Shown here: in pieces, positions 19,200-26,418 of the stretch
Position numbering within the stretch: position 1 is the first letter of the stretch
Layout of the letters: every line of letters begins with the position of its first letter
From: BOG-908 sp963795825
GTDB taxonomy: Bacteria; Pseudomonadota; Alphaproteobacteria; Acetobacterales; Acetobacteraceae
Reading direction: 5' to 3'
Length of the DNA: 64,000 nt
NCBI GenBank assembly: GCA_963795825.1
Contig: CAWCIW010000005.1
Location: forward strand, 682,001 to 746,000
The notes under the pieces: model-generated
What the model saw: only the letters and a program-made list of their open reading frames with translations
Told to the model about the DNA's origin: nothing
Database searches by the model: none
Translations under genes and position numbers: made by a program

Positions 19200-19370
19200 G
19201 CAAGGCAAGCAGTCCTTTTTGCAAAAAGGACCAAAAAACTTTTGCTCCGTTCGCTGGCGGAGGCGCCTCGACCTTATGACCTGGGCTGAGCCTGTATCCA
19301 GCTTGCGCGACAGCACGGGATAAGAGTTTTTTGCTTCTTTTTTGCAAAAAAGAAGGCCTTGCTTCCTGCT
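19200..19370. repeat. Palindromic intergenic element, copy 8 (third inner class, mixed arms)
   Basis: The left arm lacks the usual CGAG loop (agtcctttttgcaaaaaggac) and the right arm is GAAGGCC type. Inner sequence GTTCGCTGG ... CCAGCTTGCGCGACAGC defines the third class, shared with copies 2, 10 and 16. It lies just upstream of hisB. Confidence 0.9.
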
Positions 19371-19381
19371 TTGCCGAACGC

Positions 19382-20165
19382 TCAGCCGATACGGGCATCG
19401 CTGCCCAGCACCGCCTCGATCGGGATGTCCGATGCATGCGTCAGATCGTCGTATAGCGGGCCGAAATCGGTTTTCGCCGTGGCGTCGAGCAGCGCCTGCA
19501 GCGACGGGATGACGAAATACACGCCCTGCACATCGTCGATCTTATACGGCGTGCGCATCACGCGCTGCAGGTCGAAGGCCAGGCGGTGCGGGCGCGGATC
19601 CTCCAGCGCGTAGCGGGATTCGGTGGCCGAGGAGACGATGCCGGCGCCGTAGATGCGCAGGCCGGAATCGGTCTGCAGCAGGCCGAACTCCACGGTATAC
19701 CAATAGAGCCGGGCCAGGTTGTGCAGCCGGCCGAGGCCCTGGGCGCGCAGGCCGCCTTCGCCGTAGGCCTGCATGTAGTCGGCGAAGATCGGGTCGGTGA
19801 GCATGGGGACGTGGCCGAACACGTCATGGAACACGTCCGGCTCCTCGAGATAATCGAGCTGGTGGCCGCCGCGTATGAAGCGGCCGGCGGGGAAGCGGCG
19901 GTTGGCGAGGTGCTCGTAGAACACCGCGTCCGGCACCAGGCCGGGCACGGCGACGACGGACCAGCCGGTGAGCGCGCGCAGGCGTTCGGAGAGTTGCGCG
20001 AAATCGGGGATGCCGGCGGAGAAGGTCGAGCTTATCCACCCCGTCGAGAAAGGCGTCGCAGGCCAGGCCGGGCAGGATCGTCGTCTGGCGCGTGTAGAGC
20101 GTGCGCCAGACGGCATGTTCCTCGGGCGTGTAGCCGGCCCAGTCCTGCGGCACGACGTGATCCAT
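19382..20165 (-). CDS. phhA: Phenylalanine 4-monooxygenase, frameshifted
   Basis: About 261 residues from ATG 20165 after repair of a break near 20030. The N-terminal frame reads QDWAGYTPEEHAVWRTLY, the rest GIPDFAQLSERLRALTGW. The iron ligands of the aromatic amino acid hydroxylase fold are visible as VFHDVFGHVPML (two His) and YWYTVEFGL (Glu). The enzyme converts phenylalanine to tyrosine using tetrahydropterin and oxygen. Removing one C restores the frame as KLDFSAGIPDF. It is followed by element 8 and preceded by a solo element arm (copy 9). Confidence 0.9.
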
Positions 20166-20190
20166 TTTGACAGCTCCCAAATTCGTGCAA

Positions 20191-20276
20191 CCCGTCGGTT
20201 ATTTCCCGGAAATCACCCGACAGGGAGAAAAAGTTTTTTGCTTCTTTTTTCAAAAAAGAAGGCCTTGCTTACTTCC
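20191..20276. repeat. Palindromic intergenic element, copy 9 (one arm plus inner stem)
   Basis: The right arm is intact (TTTTTTGCTTC... GAAGGCCTTGC). The inner stem of the second class is still present (CCCGTCGG ... CCGACAGGG), but the left arm is absent. The element overlaps the last codons of crcB, which end SKQGLLF. Confidence 0.85.
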
Positions 20277-20627
20277 TATCTGCAATCCGACAAACGTCGC
20301 GCAAATGCAAACAACCACCGAGACGCCGATATTTGCCGCGGCCTCGCCTGCGCGCCCGCCGCGCAACAGCTCCACCGTTTGCAGGCTGAACGAAGAGAAG
20401 GTGGTGAACCCGCCGCACAGCCCGACGATGGCAAACGCCGCCAGCCCGCCGCCGCGGGCCAGCGCACCGGCGAGCCAGCCGATCGCCAGCGAGCCGGCCA
20501 CGTTGATGAGCACGGTGCCGTAGGGGAAGCCCGGGCCGGTGGCGCGCAGCATGGCGGCGGCCAGCCCGAAGCGCGCCATGCTGCCCAGCGCGCCGCCGAG
20601 CCCGACCAGCGCGTAGAGGCGGATCAC
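20250..20627 (-). CDS. crcB: Fluoride efflux transporter CrcB/Fluc
   Basis: 125 residues with four hydrophobic segments. Fluc channels are dual-topology dimers that export fluoride. Family motifs are GGALGSMARFGLA, GTVLINVAGSLAIGWL and GGFTTFSSFSLQTVELL (the Phe box and central Na+ site). The ATG overlaps the mutY stop by 4 bp. The final residues SKQGLLF are encoded by the adjacent palindromic element, so the element appears to have replaced the native C-terminus. No fluoride riboswitch is seen. Confidence 0.96.
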   Translation of the reverse strand: MIRLYALVGLGGALGSMARFGLAAAMLRATGPGFPYGTVLINVAGSLAIGWLAGALARGGGLAAFAIVGLCGGFTTFSSFSLQTVELLRGGRAGEAAANIGVSVVVCICATFVGLQIGSKQGLLF

Positions 20628-21694
20628 GCCTGCTTCCCGGCCAGCGCGCGCGCCACGGCCACGCCCTTGCGCATCACCGTGGGCAGCGCCTCGCCGGCGA
20701 GCGCGGCGGCAGGGCGCAGGAAGCCGGTCGCCTCGATTTGCGTGACGCTGGCGGCGAACACTTCGAGTTGCAGCTCGAAATGGGTGAAGCCGTGGCGGAC
20801 CTGGCCGGCGTGGCGCCAGGCGGCTTGCATGGGTGCGGCGTCATTGGCGTCCGCAGCGGTCCAGGCGGTCTCGCGCCAGGCCGTGCCGGGCAGCTCCGTC
20901 ATGCCGCCGAGCAGGCCGGTGGGTGGGCGGCGGCGCAGAAGCACCTGGCCGGCCGCGTCGGTGAGCCAGAATAGCGCGCCGTGGCGCAGCGGGCGGATCG
21001 GCTTGGGCGCGCGGCGCGGCAGGGTTTCCGGGGCGCCGGCGGCCCGGCCCTGGCAACCGGGAGCGAGCGGGCAGAGCAGGCAGTTGGGGCGCTGGGTGCA
21101 GAGCGTGGCGCCGAGATCGAACAGGGATTGCGCGAAATCCGAGGCGCGGGCGCGGGCGGCCGGGTGGTCGCCGAATTGCGCGGCGGCGGCGGCGATTGCG
21201 GGCCGGGCGGCGGGCAGAGGCGTGTCGATCGCGTAGAGGCGGGCGGCGACGCGTTCCACGTTAGCGTCGACCGGGACGACCGGCACGCCGAACGCGATGG
21301 CGGCCACGGCGCGCGCTGTGTAGGGGCCGATGCCGGGTAGGGCGAGCAGGGCCTCGACGGTTTGCGGGAATGCGCCGCCGGACGCGGCCACGGCTTTGGC
21401 GCAGGCGTGCAGGTTGCGCGCGCGGGCGTAGTAGCCGAGGCCGGCCCAGGCGGACATCACGTCGTCCGAGGGGGCCGCGGCGAGCGCGAACACGGTGGGG
21501 AAGCGGGCGGTGAAGCGGTTGAAGTAGCCGATGACGGCAGCCACGGTGGTCTGCTGCAGCATGATTTCGCTGAGCCAGACGCGATATGGGTCCGCCGGCT
21601 CGCCAGGCAGCGCGCGCCAGGGCATGGTGCGGCGGTGGCGGTCATACCAGTCGAGCAGGGCTGCGGGATCGGGCTGCATGGCAGGAGCGTGCAT
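20624..21694 (-). CDS. mutY: A/G-specific adenine glycosylase
   Basis: About 356 residues from ATG 21694 (TTG 21718 and ATG 21679 are alternatives). MutY removes adenine mispaired with 8-oxoguanine. Features are YRVWLSEIMLQQTTV, the helix-hairpin-helix LLALPGIGPYTARAVAAIAF followed by the catalytic Asp in VPVDANVERVAARL, the 4Fe-4S cluster Cys set (C-X6-C-X2-C-X5-C in TLCTQRPNCLLCPLAPGC), and a C-terminal NUDIX-like domain (GLLGGMTELPGTAW). Divergent from dciA with start codons that share bases. Confidence 0.96.
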   Translation of the reverse strand: MHAPAMQPDPAALLDWYDRHRRTMPWRALPGEPADPYRVWLSEIMLQQTTVAAVIGYFNRFTARFPTVFALAAAPSDDVMSAWAGLGYYARARNLHACAKAVAASGGAFPQTVEALLALPGIGPYTARAVAAIAFGVPVVPVDANVERVAARLYAIDTPLPAARPAIAAAAAQFGDHPAARARASDFAQSLFDLGATLCTQRPNCLLCPLAPGCQGRAAGAPETLPRRAPKPIRPLRHGALFWLTDAAGQVLLRRRPPTGLLGGMTELPGTAWRETAWTAADANDAAPMQAAWRHAGQVRHGFTHFELQLEVFAASVTQIEATGFLRPAAALAGEALPTVMRKGVAVARALAGKQA

Positions 21695-22154
21695 GGCGAA
21701 AGACGTGGCTTCTGACAATGCGCCTGCTGCCGCGTTCGAGCGGCGGGCCTATACGGCGCGCGGGCTGGCCGAGCTGGTGCCCGGGCTTACGCGGGCGGCG
21801 TATAAGAAGAAGTCACCGGCGGGCGCGCTGCTGATGAGCGAGTGGGCGGCGATCGTGGGGCCGCGTCTGGCGCTGGAGACGGAGCCGCGGCGGTTGAGCG
21901 GTACGCAGCTTACGATTGCGTGTTCCGGGCCGGTGGCTTTGGAGCTGGCGCATCTGTCGGGCACGTTGATCGAGCGGATCAACACGCATGCGGGGCGGCG
22001 CGTGGTGGAGCGGTTGCGGTTCGTGCAGGATCTGGTGGGGGCGCCGCGTGTGGAGGCGCCGCGTCGGGTGGTGGCGGCGGAGCCGGTGGTGGGGGTCGAG
22101 GGTGGGTTGGGGGAGGCTTTGGGGCGGTTGTTGGCTGCTATCCGGAGTCGATGA
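21693..22154 (+). CDS. DUF721/DciA-like protein
   Basis: 153 residues from ATG 21693, which overlaps the mutY ATG on the other strand. The conserved DUF721 core is visible: WAAIVGPRLALETEPRRL followed by QLTIACSGPVALELAHL. DciA proteins help load the replicative helicase DnaB. In alphaproteobacteria mutY, this gene, a DsbA-like gene and smc usually lie together; here the DsbA-smc pair is 8.6 kb away. The C-terminal tail is Val/Gly rich. Confidence 0.85.
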   Translation: MAKDVASDNAPAAAFERRAYTARGLAELVPGLTRAAYKKKSPAGALLMSEWAAIVGPRLALETEPRRLSGTQLTIACSGPVALELAHLSGTLIERINTHAGRRVVERLRFVQDLVGAPRVEAPRRVVAAEPVVGVEGGLGEALGRLLAAIRSR

Positions 22155-22195
22155 ACGGTGCGCGGATGGGCATTACGTAAGCGGCCCTCGCGAAG

Positions 22196-22582
22196 TTAGC
22201 GGTCCAGTGCCTCGGCCTGGCAGTGTTTCGCGCGTAGGCGCCGCTGTTCCTGTTTCAGTCGTAGTATCCTGATCGGGGCATTGTCCAAGACAGGGTCGGT
22301 CAGGGCTGCGGTGTTTCGATTGACGTCGAACCAGCCGATCCGGTTTGAAGAAAGGGTCTCTTCAGGCTGGCCCGGCGCCTGGTTGGTGCCGAACACCCTG
22401 AAGGAGTAGACGTCCTTACGTTCGGGATCCATCCCATCCTCCGCATCCAGTTCCACCCAATCATATGCCTGGGTATGGCCGGCCTGCAGGGCGAGCGTTC
22501 GGGCTTCCTGATAGGTGATGGCGGTTGGTGTGCACGTTACCTGCGCCGCGAGAAGCAGCGGAAGTGCAAGGAACTGGCTCAT
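22196..22582 (-). CDS. Small secreted protein of unknown function
   Basis: 128 residues. An N-terminal hydrophobic stretch FLALPLLLAAQVTC looks like a signal peptide, possibly of lipoprotein type with the Cys at about residue 17. The mature part has two Cys overall and a charged C-terminus (ILRLKQEQRRLRAKHCQAEA). I do not recognise the family. Codon use and GC are slightly lower than the neighbours. It lies at the left end of the block that separates dciA from dsbA-smc. Confidence 0.6.
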   Translation of the reverse strand: MSQFLALPLLLAAQVTCTPTAITYQEARTLALQAGHTQAYDWVELDAEDGMDPERKDVYSFRVFGTNQAPGQPEETLSSNRIGWFDVNRNTAALTDPVLDNAPIRILRLKQEQRRLRAKHCQAEALDR

Positions 22583-22683
22583 GCAAATGCACTCCCGCTT
22601 GGGTTTCGGACGTTACGGCAGGTTTTCTGCGGCAACGCGGTTCTTGCTGTTTTCGTCAGAACGCCGGGATTTGCTTTATCATT

Positions 22684-23346
22684 TCACGCATAGGCGTAAG
22701 CGCCGCCGCGCGCCAAGGCCGCCTGATACGCCGGACGGGCATGTATCCGCGCGAGCCAGGCCGTGAGCTTCGGGTTGTTGCCCAATCCGCCACGGCTCGT
22801 CGCCGCTTCCACCGGGAAGCTCATCATCACATCCGCGGCGGTGAACGCGTCCCCGGCGAACCACTCGCTCTTGCCGAGTTCGGCTTCCATCAGGCGCATC
22901 TGCGCGTCGATATTCGGGCGCAGGAAGCTTTTCTCCACGCCGGCGCTGATCATCCTGGCGATCGGCCGGATGAGCGCGGGCACGCGCTTCGGCAACGCGT
23001 TGAACACCAGGGTCATCACCAGAGGCGGCATTGCGGAGCCCTCGGCGAAATGCAGCCAGTAGGTATAGCGCAGGCGATCCGCCGTTCCGGCTTCGGGAAT
23101 GAAGCGGCCCTCGCCATAGGTGCCGATCAGGTAATCGACGATGGCGCCCGTCTCGGCGATGGTGTGGCCGTTATCGGTGATCACCGGCGACTTGCCGAGC
23201 GGGTGGACGGCGCGCAATTCCGGCGGCGCCAGCATCGTTTTCGTATCACGCTCGTAGCGCTTCACCTCGTAAGGAACGCCCATCTCCTCCAGCAGCCAAA
23301 GAATACGCTGCGAGCGAGAGTTATTGAGGTGATGGACAACAAGCAT
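22684..23346 (-). CDS. Glutathione S-transferase family protein
   Basis: 220 residues. The N-terminal thioredoxin-like domain has HHLNNSRSQRILWLLEEMGV, with Ser in the glutathione-activating position, and the cis-Pro/GSH contacts GKSPVITDNGHTIAETGAI. The C-terminal all-helical domain has WFAGDAFTAADVMMSFPVEA, the conserved N-capping box. It is a typical cytosolic bacterial GST; substrate unknown. Its start is about 35 bp from the solo arm of element copy 10. Confidence 0.92.
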   Translation of the reverse strand: MLVVHHLNNSRSQRILWLLEEMGVPYEVKRYERDTKTMLAPPELRAVHPLGKSPVITDNGHTIAETGAIVDYLIGTYGEGRFIPEAGTADRLRYTYWLHFAEGSAMPPLVMTLVFNALPKRVPALIRPIARMISAGVEKSFLRPNIDAQMRLMEAELGKSEWFAGDAFTAADVMMSFPVEAATSRGGLGNNPKLTAWLARIHARPAYQAALARGGAYAYA

Positions 23347-23370
23347 GTGAATACCCCTGATCAGGATGAA

Positions 23371-23431
23371 ACCGCGACAGCGAAGTTAAAAGTTTTTTGC
23401 TTCTTTTTTGCAAAAAAGAAGGCCTTGTCTT
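23371..23431. repeat. Palindromic intergenic element, copy 10 (solo right arm)
   Basis: Only one arm is present, preceded by GCGACAGCG, a remnant of the third inner class. It overlaps the end of the VWA gene at 23430. Confidence 0.85.
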
Positions 23432-24608
23432 ACCTTGACAGTTCGCGGGTCATATCATCAAGCCCGGTCAAGGTAAGCGGAAACATGCGCTGCTGCATGA
23501 GATCGCGCAGCATGGCGATGGATTGCGTATGCCGCCAGTATTCCTCAGGCGCCGGGTTGAGCCAGGCGGTGCTGCGGAAATGCGCCGTCAGGCGCTCGAT
23601 CCACACGCGGCCGGCCTCCTCGTTCCAATGTTCCACGCTGCCACCTGGCTGGATCACTTCATAGGGGCTCATCGTCGCGTCGCCAACGAATATCAGCTTG
23701 TAGTCCGGACCATAGGTGCGCAGCAGGTCCCAGGTGGAGAGCGACGTCTCGTCGCGCCGGCGGTTCTCGCGCCATACGCGCTCGTAGACGCAGTTGTGGA
23801 AATAGAAATGCTCCAGATGCTTGAATTCCGAGCGCACCGCGGAGAACAGTTCCTGCGAGGTGCGCACGAAATCGTCCATCGATCCGCCGATATCCAGCAA
23901 TAGCAGGATCTTCACCGCGTTGTGTCGCTCTGGTATCATCTTCAGGTCGAGCGAGCCGGCGTTGCTGGCGGTGGCGTGTATCGTGCCGGGTAGGTCGAGC
24001 TCGGTGGCGGCGCCCTGGCGCGCGAAGCGGCGCAGGCGGCGCAGCGCGATCTTCATGTTGCGCGTGCCGAGTTCGGTGTCGCCGTCGAGGTCGCGGAACT
24101 CGCGCTTGTCCCATACTTTCACCGCGCGCCGGTGGCGGGACTCCTTCTGCCCGATCCTGATACCTTCAGGGTTGTAGCCATAGGCGCCGAACGGCGAGGT
24201 GCCGCCGGTGCCGATCCATTTGTTGCCGCCCTGGTGGCGTTCCTTCTGCTCCTCCAGGCGCTGGCGCAGCGTGTCCATCAGCTTTTCGAAGCCGCCCATC
24301 GCTTCGATGGCTGCCATCTCCTCGGGCGAGAGATTCTTTTCGGCAATCTTGCGCAGCCAATCTTCAGGAATGTCGGTCGCGGGATCGCCAGGCGCGTGTT
24401 CGAGTCCCTGGAACACAGTCGCGAACACGCGGTCGAAACGGTCGAGGTGCCGCTCGTCTTTCACCAGCGTGGCGCGCGCGAGATAATAGAAATCGTCTAT
24501 GTCGTATTCGGCGACATTGGCTTTCATCGCGCCCATCAGCGAGAGGTATTCAGTGATGGAGACCGGCAGGCCGGCGCCGCGCAGTTGCTGGACGAAGGTC
24601 GCGAACAT
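23430..24608 (-). CDS. VWA domain-containing CoxE-like protein
   Basis: 392 residues. The MIDAS-type metal site is in LLLDIGGSMDDFVRTS (near residue 240), the first line of a von Willebrand A fold, and LIFVGDATMSPYEV follows. The N-terminal half is alpha-helical (FVQQLRGAGLPVSITEYLSL). In bacteria such proteins work beside a MoxR-type AAA ATPase in metal-cofactor insertion or complex maturation. The MoxR gene lies 9 bp upstream on the same strand. The specific client is unknown; no CO dehydrogenase genes are in the window. Confidence 0.9.
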   Translation of the reverse strand: MFATFVQQLRGAGLPVSITEYLSLMGAMKANVAEYDIDDFYYLARATLVKDERHLDRFDRVFATVFQGLEHAPGDPATDIPEDWLRKIAEKNLSPEEMAAIEAMGGFEKLMDTLRQRLEEQKERHQGGNKWIGTGGTSPFGAYGYNPEGIRIGQKESRHRRAVKVWDKREFRDLDGDTELGTRNMKIALRRLRRFARQGAATELDLPGTIHATASNAGSLDLKMIPERHNAVKILLLLDIGGSMDDFVRTSQELFSAVRSEFKHLEHFYFHNCVYERVWRENRRRDETSLSTWDLLRTYGPDYKLIFVGDATMSPYEVIQPGGSVEHWNEEAGRVWIERLTAHFRSTAWLNPAPEEYWRHTQSIAMLRDLMQQRMFPLTLTGLDDMTRELSR

Positions 24609-24617
24609 TGCCGCGCG

Positions 24618-25463
24618 CTACCCCTCCCGCCGTGCCATGAACGCCAGCCGCTCGAACAGATGCACGTCCTGCTCGTTCTTCAGCAGCGCGCCGTGCAGCG
24701 GCGGTATCACCACCGTCTTCTCGCGGGTGCGCAACGCCTCCGGCGGCATGTCCTCGATCATCAGCAGCTTGAGCCAATCCAGCAACTCGCTCGTCGCCGG
24801 CTTTTTCTTCAGGCCCGGCAATTCGCGCACGCGGAAGAACATCGTCAGCGCCTCGCGCGCCAGCTCCTGCTTGATGTCCGGATAATGCGTCTGCACGATA
24901 CGCTCCATCGTCTCGCGGTCCGGAAACCGGATGTAATGGAAAAAACACCGGCGCAGGAACGCGTCCGGCAATTCCTTTTCGTTATTCGACGTGATGATCA
25001 CCACCGGCCGCTTGATCGCGCGCACCGTCTCGCGCGTTTCGTACACGAAGAACTGCATGCGATCGAGTTCCAGCAGCAGATCGTTGGGAAACTCGATATC
25101 CGCCTTGTCGATCTCGTCGATCAGCACGACGGATTGTTCGGGGGCTGCAAACGCATCCCACAATTTGCCGCGCACGATGTAGTTTGCGATGTCGTGCACG
25201 CGCGCGTCGCCGAGCTGGCCGTCGCGCAGGCGGCTCACCGCGTCATATTCATATAGGCCCTGCTGCGCGCGGGTGGTGCTTTTCACGTGCCATTCTATGA
25301 GCGGCAGGCCTAGGGCGGCGGCTATTTCGTGGGCCAGGACGGTTTTGCCGGTGCCTGGTTCGCCTTTCACCAGCAGGGGTCGTTGCAAGGCTACGGCGGC
25401 GTTTACCGCCACTTCGAGGTCGCGCGAGGCGATGTAGCTTCCGGTGCTTTTGAAACCTGGCAA
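24618..25463 (-). CDS. MoxR-family AAA+ ATPase
   Basis: 281 residues, the usual length. Walker A is VKGEPGTGKTVLAHEIA (residues 32-41 core) and Walker B is SVVLIDEIDKADIEFPNDLL. Sensor 1 is in RPVVIITSNNEKELPDAFLRR, with the arginine finger in the same helix, and RVRELPGLKKKPATSELLDW fits sensor 2. The start is TTG 25463 with no ATG nearby. It is coupled to the VWA protein, the usual chaperone-like pair. Confidence 0.94.
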   Translation of the reverse strand: MPGFKSTGSYIASRDLEVAVNAAVALQRPLLVKGEPGTGKTVLAHEIAAALGLPLIEWHVKSTTRAQQGLYEYDAVSRLRDGQLGDARVHDIANYIVRGKLWDAFAAPEQSVVLIDEIDKADIEFPNDLLLELDRMQFFVYETRETVRAIKRPVVIITSNNEKELPDAFLRRCFFHYIRFPDRETMERIVQTHYPDIKQELAREALTMFFRVRELPGLKKKPATSELLDWLKLLMIEDMPPEALRTREKTVVIPPLHGALLKNEQDVHLFERLAFMARREG

Positions 25464-25479
25464 ATGTCTGCTCCTAGGG

Positions 25480-25616
25480 AGTAAGCAAGGCCTTCTTTTT
25501 TGAAAAAAAGAAGCAAAAAACTTTTGCTATGAAAGACGAGGCGTCGGCAACACCACGGGCCAAAACGAAATAAAAGTTTTTTGGTCCTTTTTTTCAAAAA
25601 AGGACTGCTTTCTTCC
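25480..25616. repeat. Palindromic intergenic element, copy 11 (mixed arms)
   Basis: Here the GAAGGCC-type arm is on the left and the AGTCC-type arm on the right, the mirror of copies 4 and 8. The inner part is short and weakly paired. It fills the gap between the MoxR start and the stop codon at 25617. Confidence 0.88.
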
Positions 25617-26357
25617 TTACCCAAGCGCCGCCAGCAACCGAGCCGACCCGCAAATCCGCACCCACCCGGCAAAATCGATATTCCACCGATGCCCACCAGG
25701 CGTGGCCGTCTTACCCCGATGCGACAGAAACCCGCGCAGCAGCCCCCCCTGCCCCAGCCTTACCGTGCCGGCCGCATCCGCCGCGCTCGCCAGGCCCACC
25801 GCCAGCAGCCGCGACGCACCGTAGCCGCGCAACGCCGTCTGCAGCGTGGCGCCCAACGCATCGGTCATCGCCGCGCCGCCGTTGAACACGAAAATCTTCT
25901 CGCCCGCGGCGAGCTCCTCCAGCAGCTTGGTCTTTAGGAATTCCATCCGGCGGCAATGGTTCAGCTTGAAGCGCGCCAGGTCCACGCCGCCTTTCTGCAC
26001 GAAACTGTGCATCCTGATGTCGTAGGTTTGGTCGTGCGCCATCAGCTCGCCCCAGGGCGCCGCGTAGATTTCGGTGCGGTCCGGCGCGCCGAAGCCCTCC
26101 AGCCGGCGCTCGAGCAGGGTGGCCAGCGTTTCCGGCGCGAGCGTCACCCACCGCAGCAGGGCCAGGTGCTCGGCGCCGTAGCGGCGCTGCACGAGGCCGA
26201 ACTCGCAATCGTCGCCCAGGCTCTGGAAGCCGGACAGCACGGCGCGGGCCGCCGGATCATCCACCTCGCCCACCGCCACCGGCAGGCCCACGGCTACCAC
26301 GCCCTGCTCTTCCAGGTCGCCGGGGAAGCGCGGGTGCAGGGGCGTGGTCTGGTTCAT
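25617..26357 (-). CDS. Conserved hypothetical protein (possibly DUF1796-like)
   Basis: 246 residues from ATG 26357. The early phrase GFQSLGDDCEFGLVQRRYG followed by LLRWV resembles the start of DUF1796-type putative cysteine peptidases or surface-glycan accessory proteins (SLG--C pattern), but the match is from memory and weak. A later stretch KIFVFNGGAAMTDALGATLQ suggests an alpha/beta fold. No signal peptide. It sits directly after the giant adhesin on the same strand and may be co-transcribed with it. Confidence 0.6.
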   Translation of the reverse strand: MNQTTPLHPRFPGDLEEQGVVAVGLPVAVGEVDDPAARAVLSGFQSLGDDCEFGLVQRRYGAEHLALLRWVTLAPETLATLLERRLEGFGAPDRTEIYAAPWGELMAHDQTYDIRMHSFVQKGGVDLARFKLNHCRRMEFLKTKLLEELAAGEKIFVFNGGAAMTDALGATLQTALRGYGASRLLAVGLASAADAAGTVRLGQGGLLRGFLSHRGKTATPGGHRWNIDFAGWVRICGSARLLAALG

Positions 26358-26418
26358 CCTGGCGGCAGGATAGGCGATCCCGCCGATTTCGCGAAGTGTT
26401 GGGGCGAAGTGTGGCGTG

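Noticed and set aside
20627..21720. Fluoride riboswitch upstream of crcB
   Set aside because: crcB overlaps mutY by 4 bp and no aptamer-like sequence is seen upstream of mutY.
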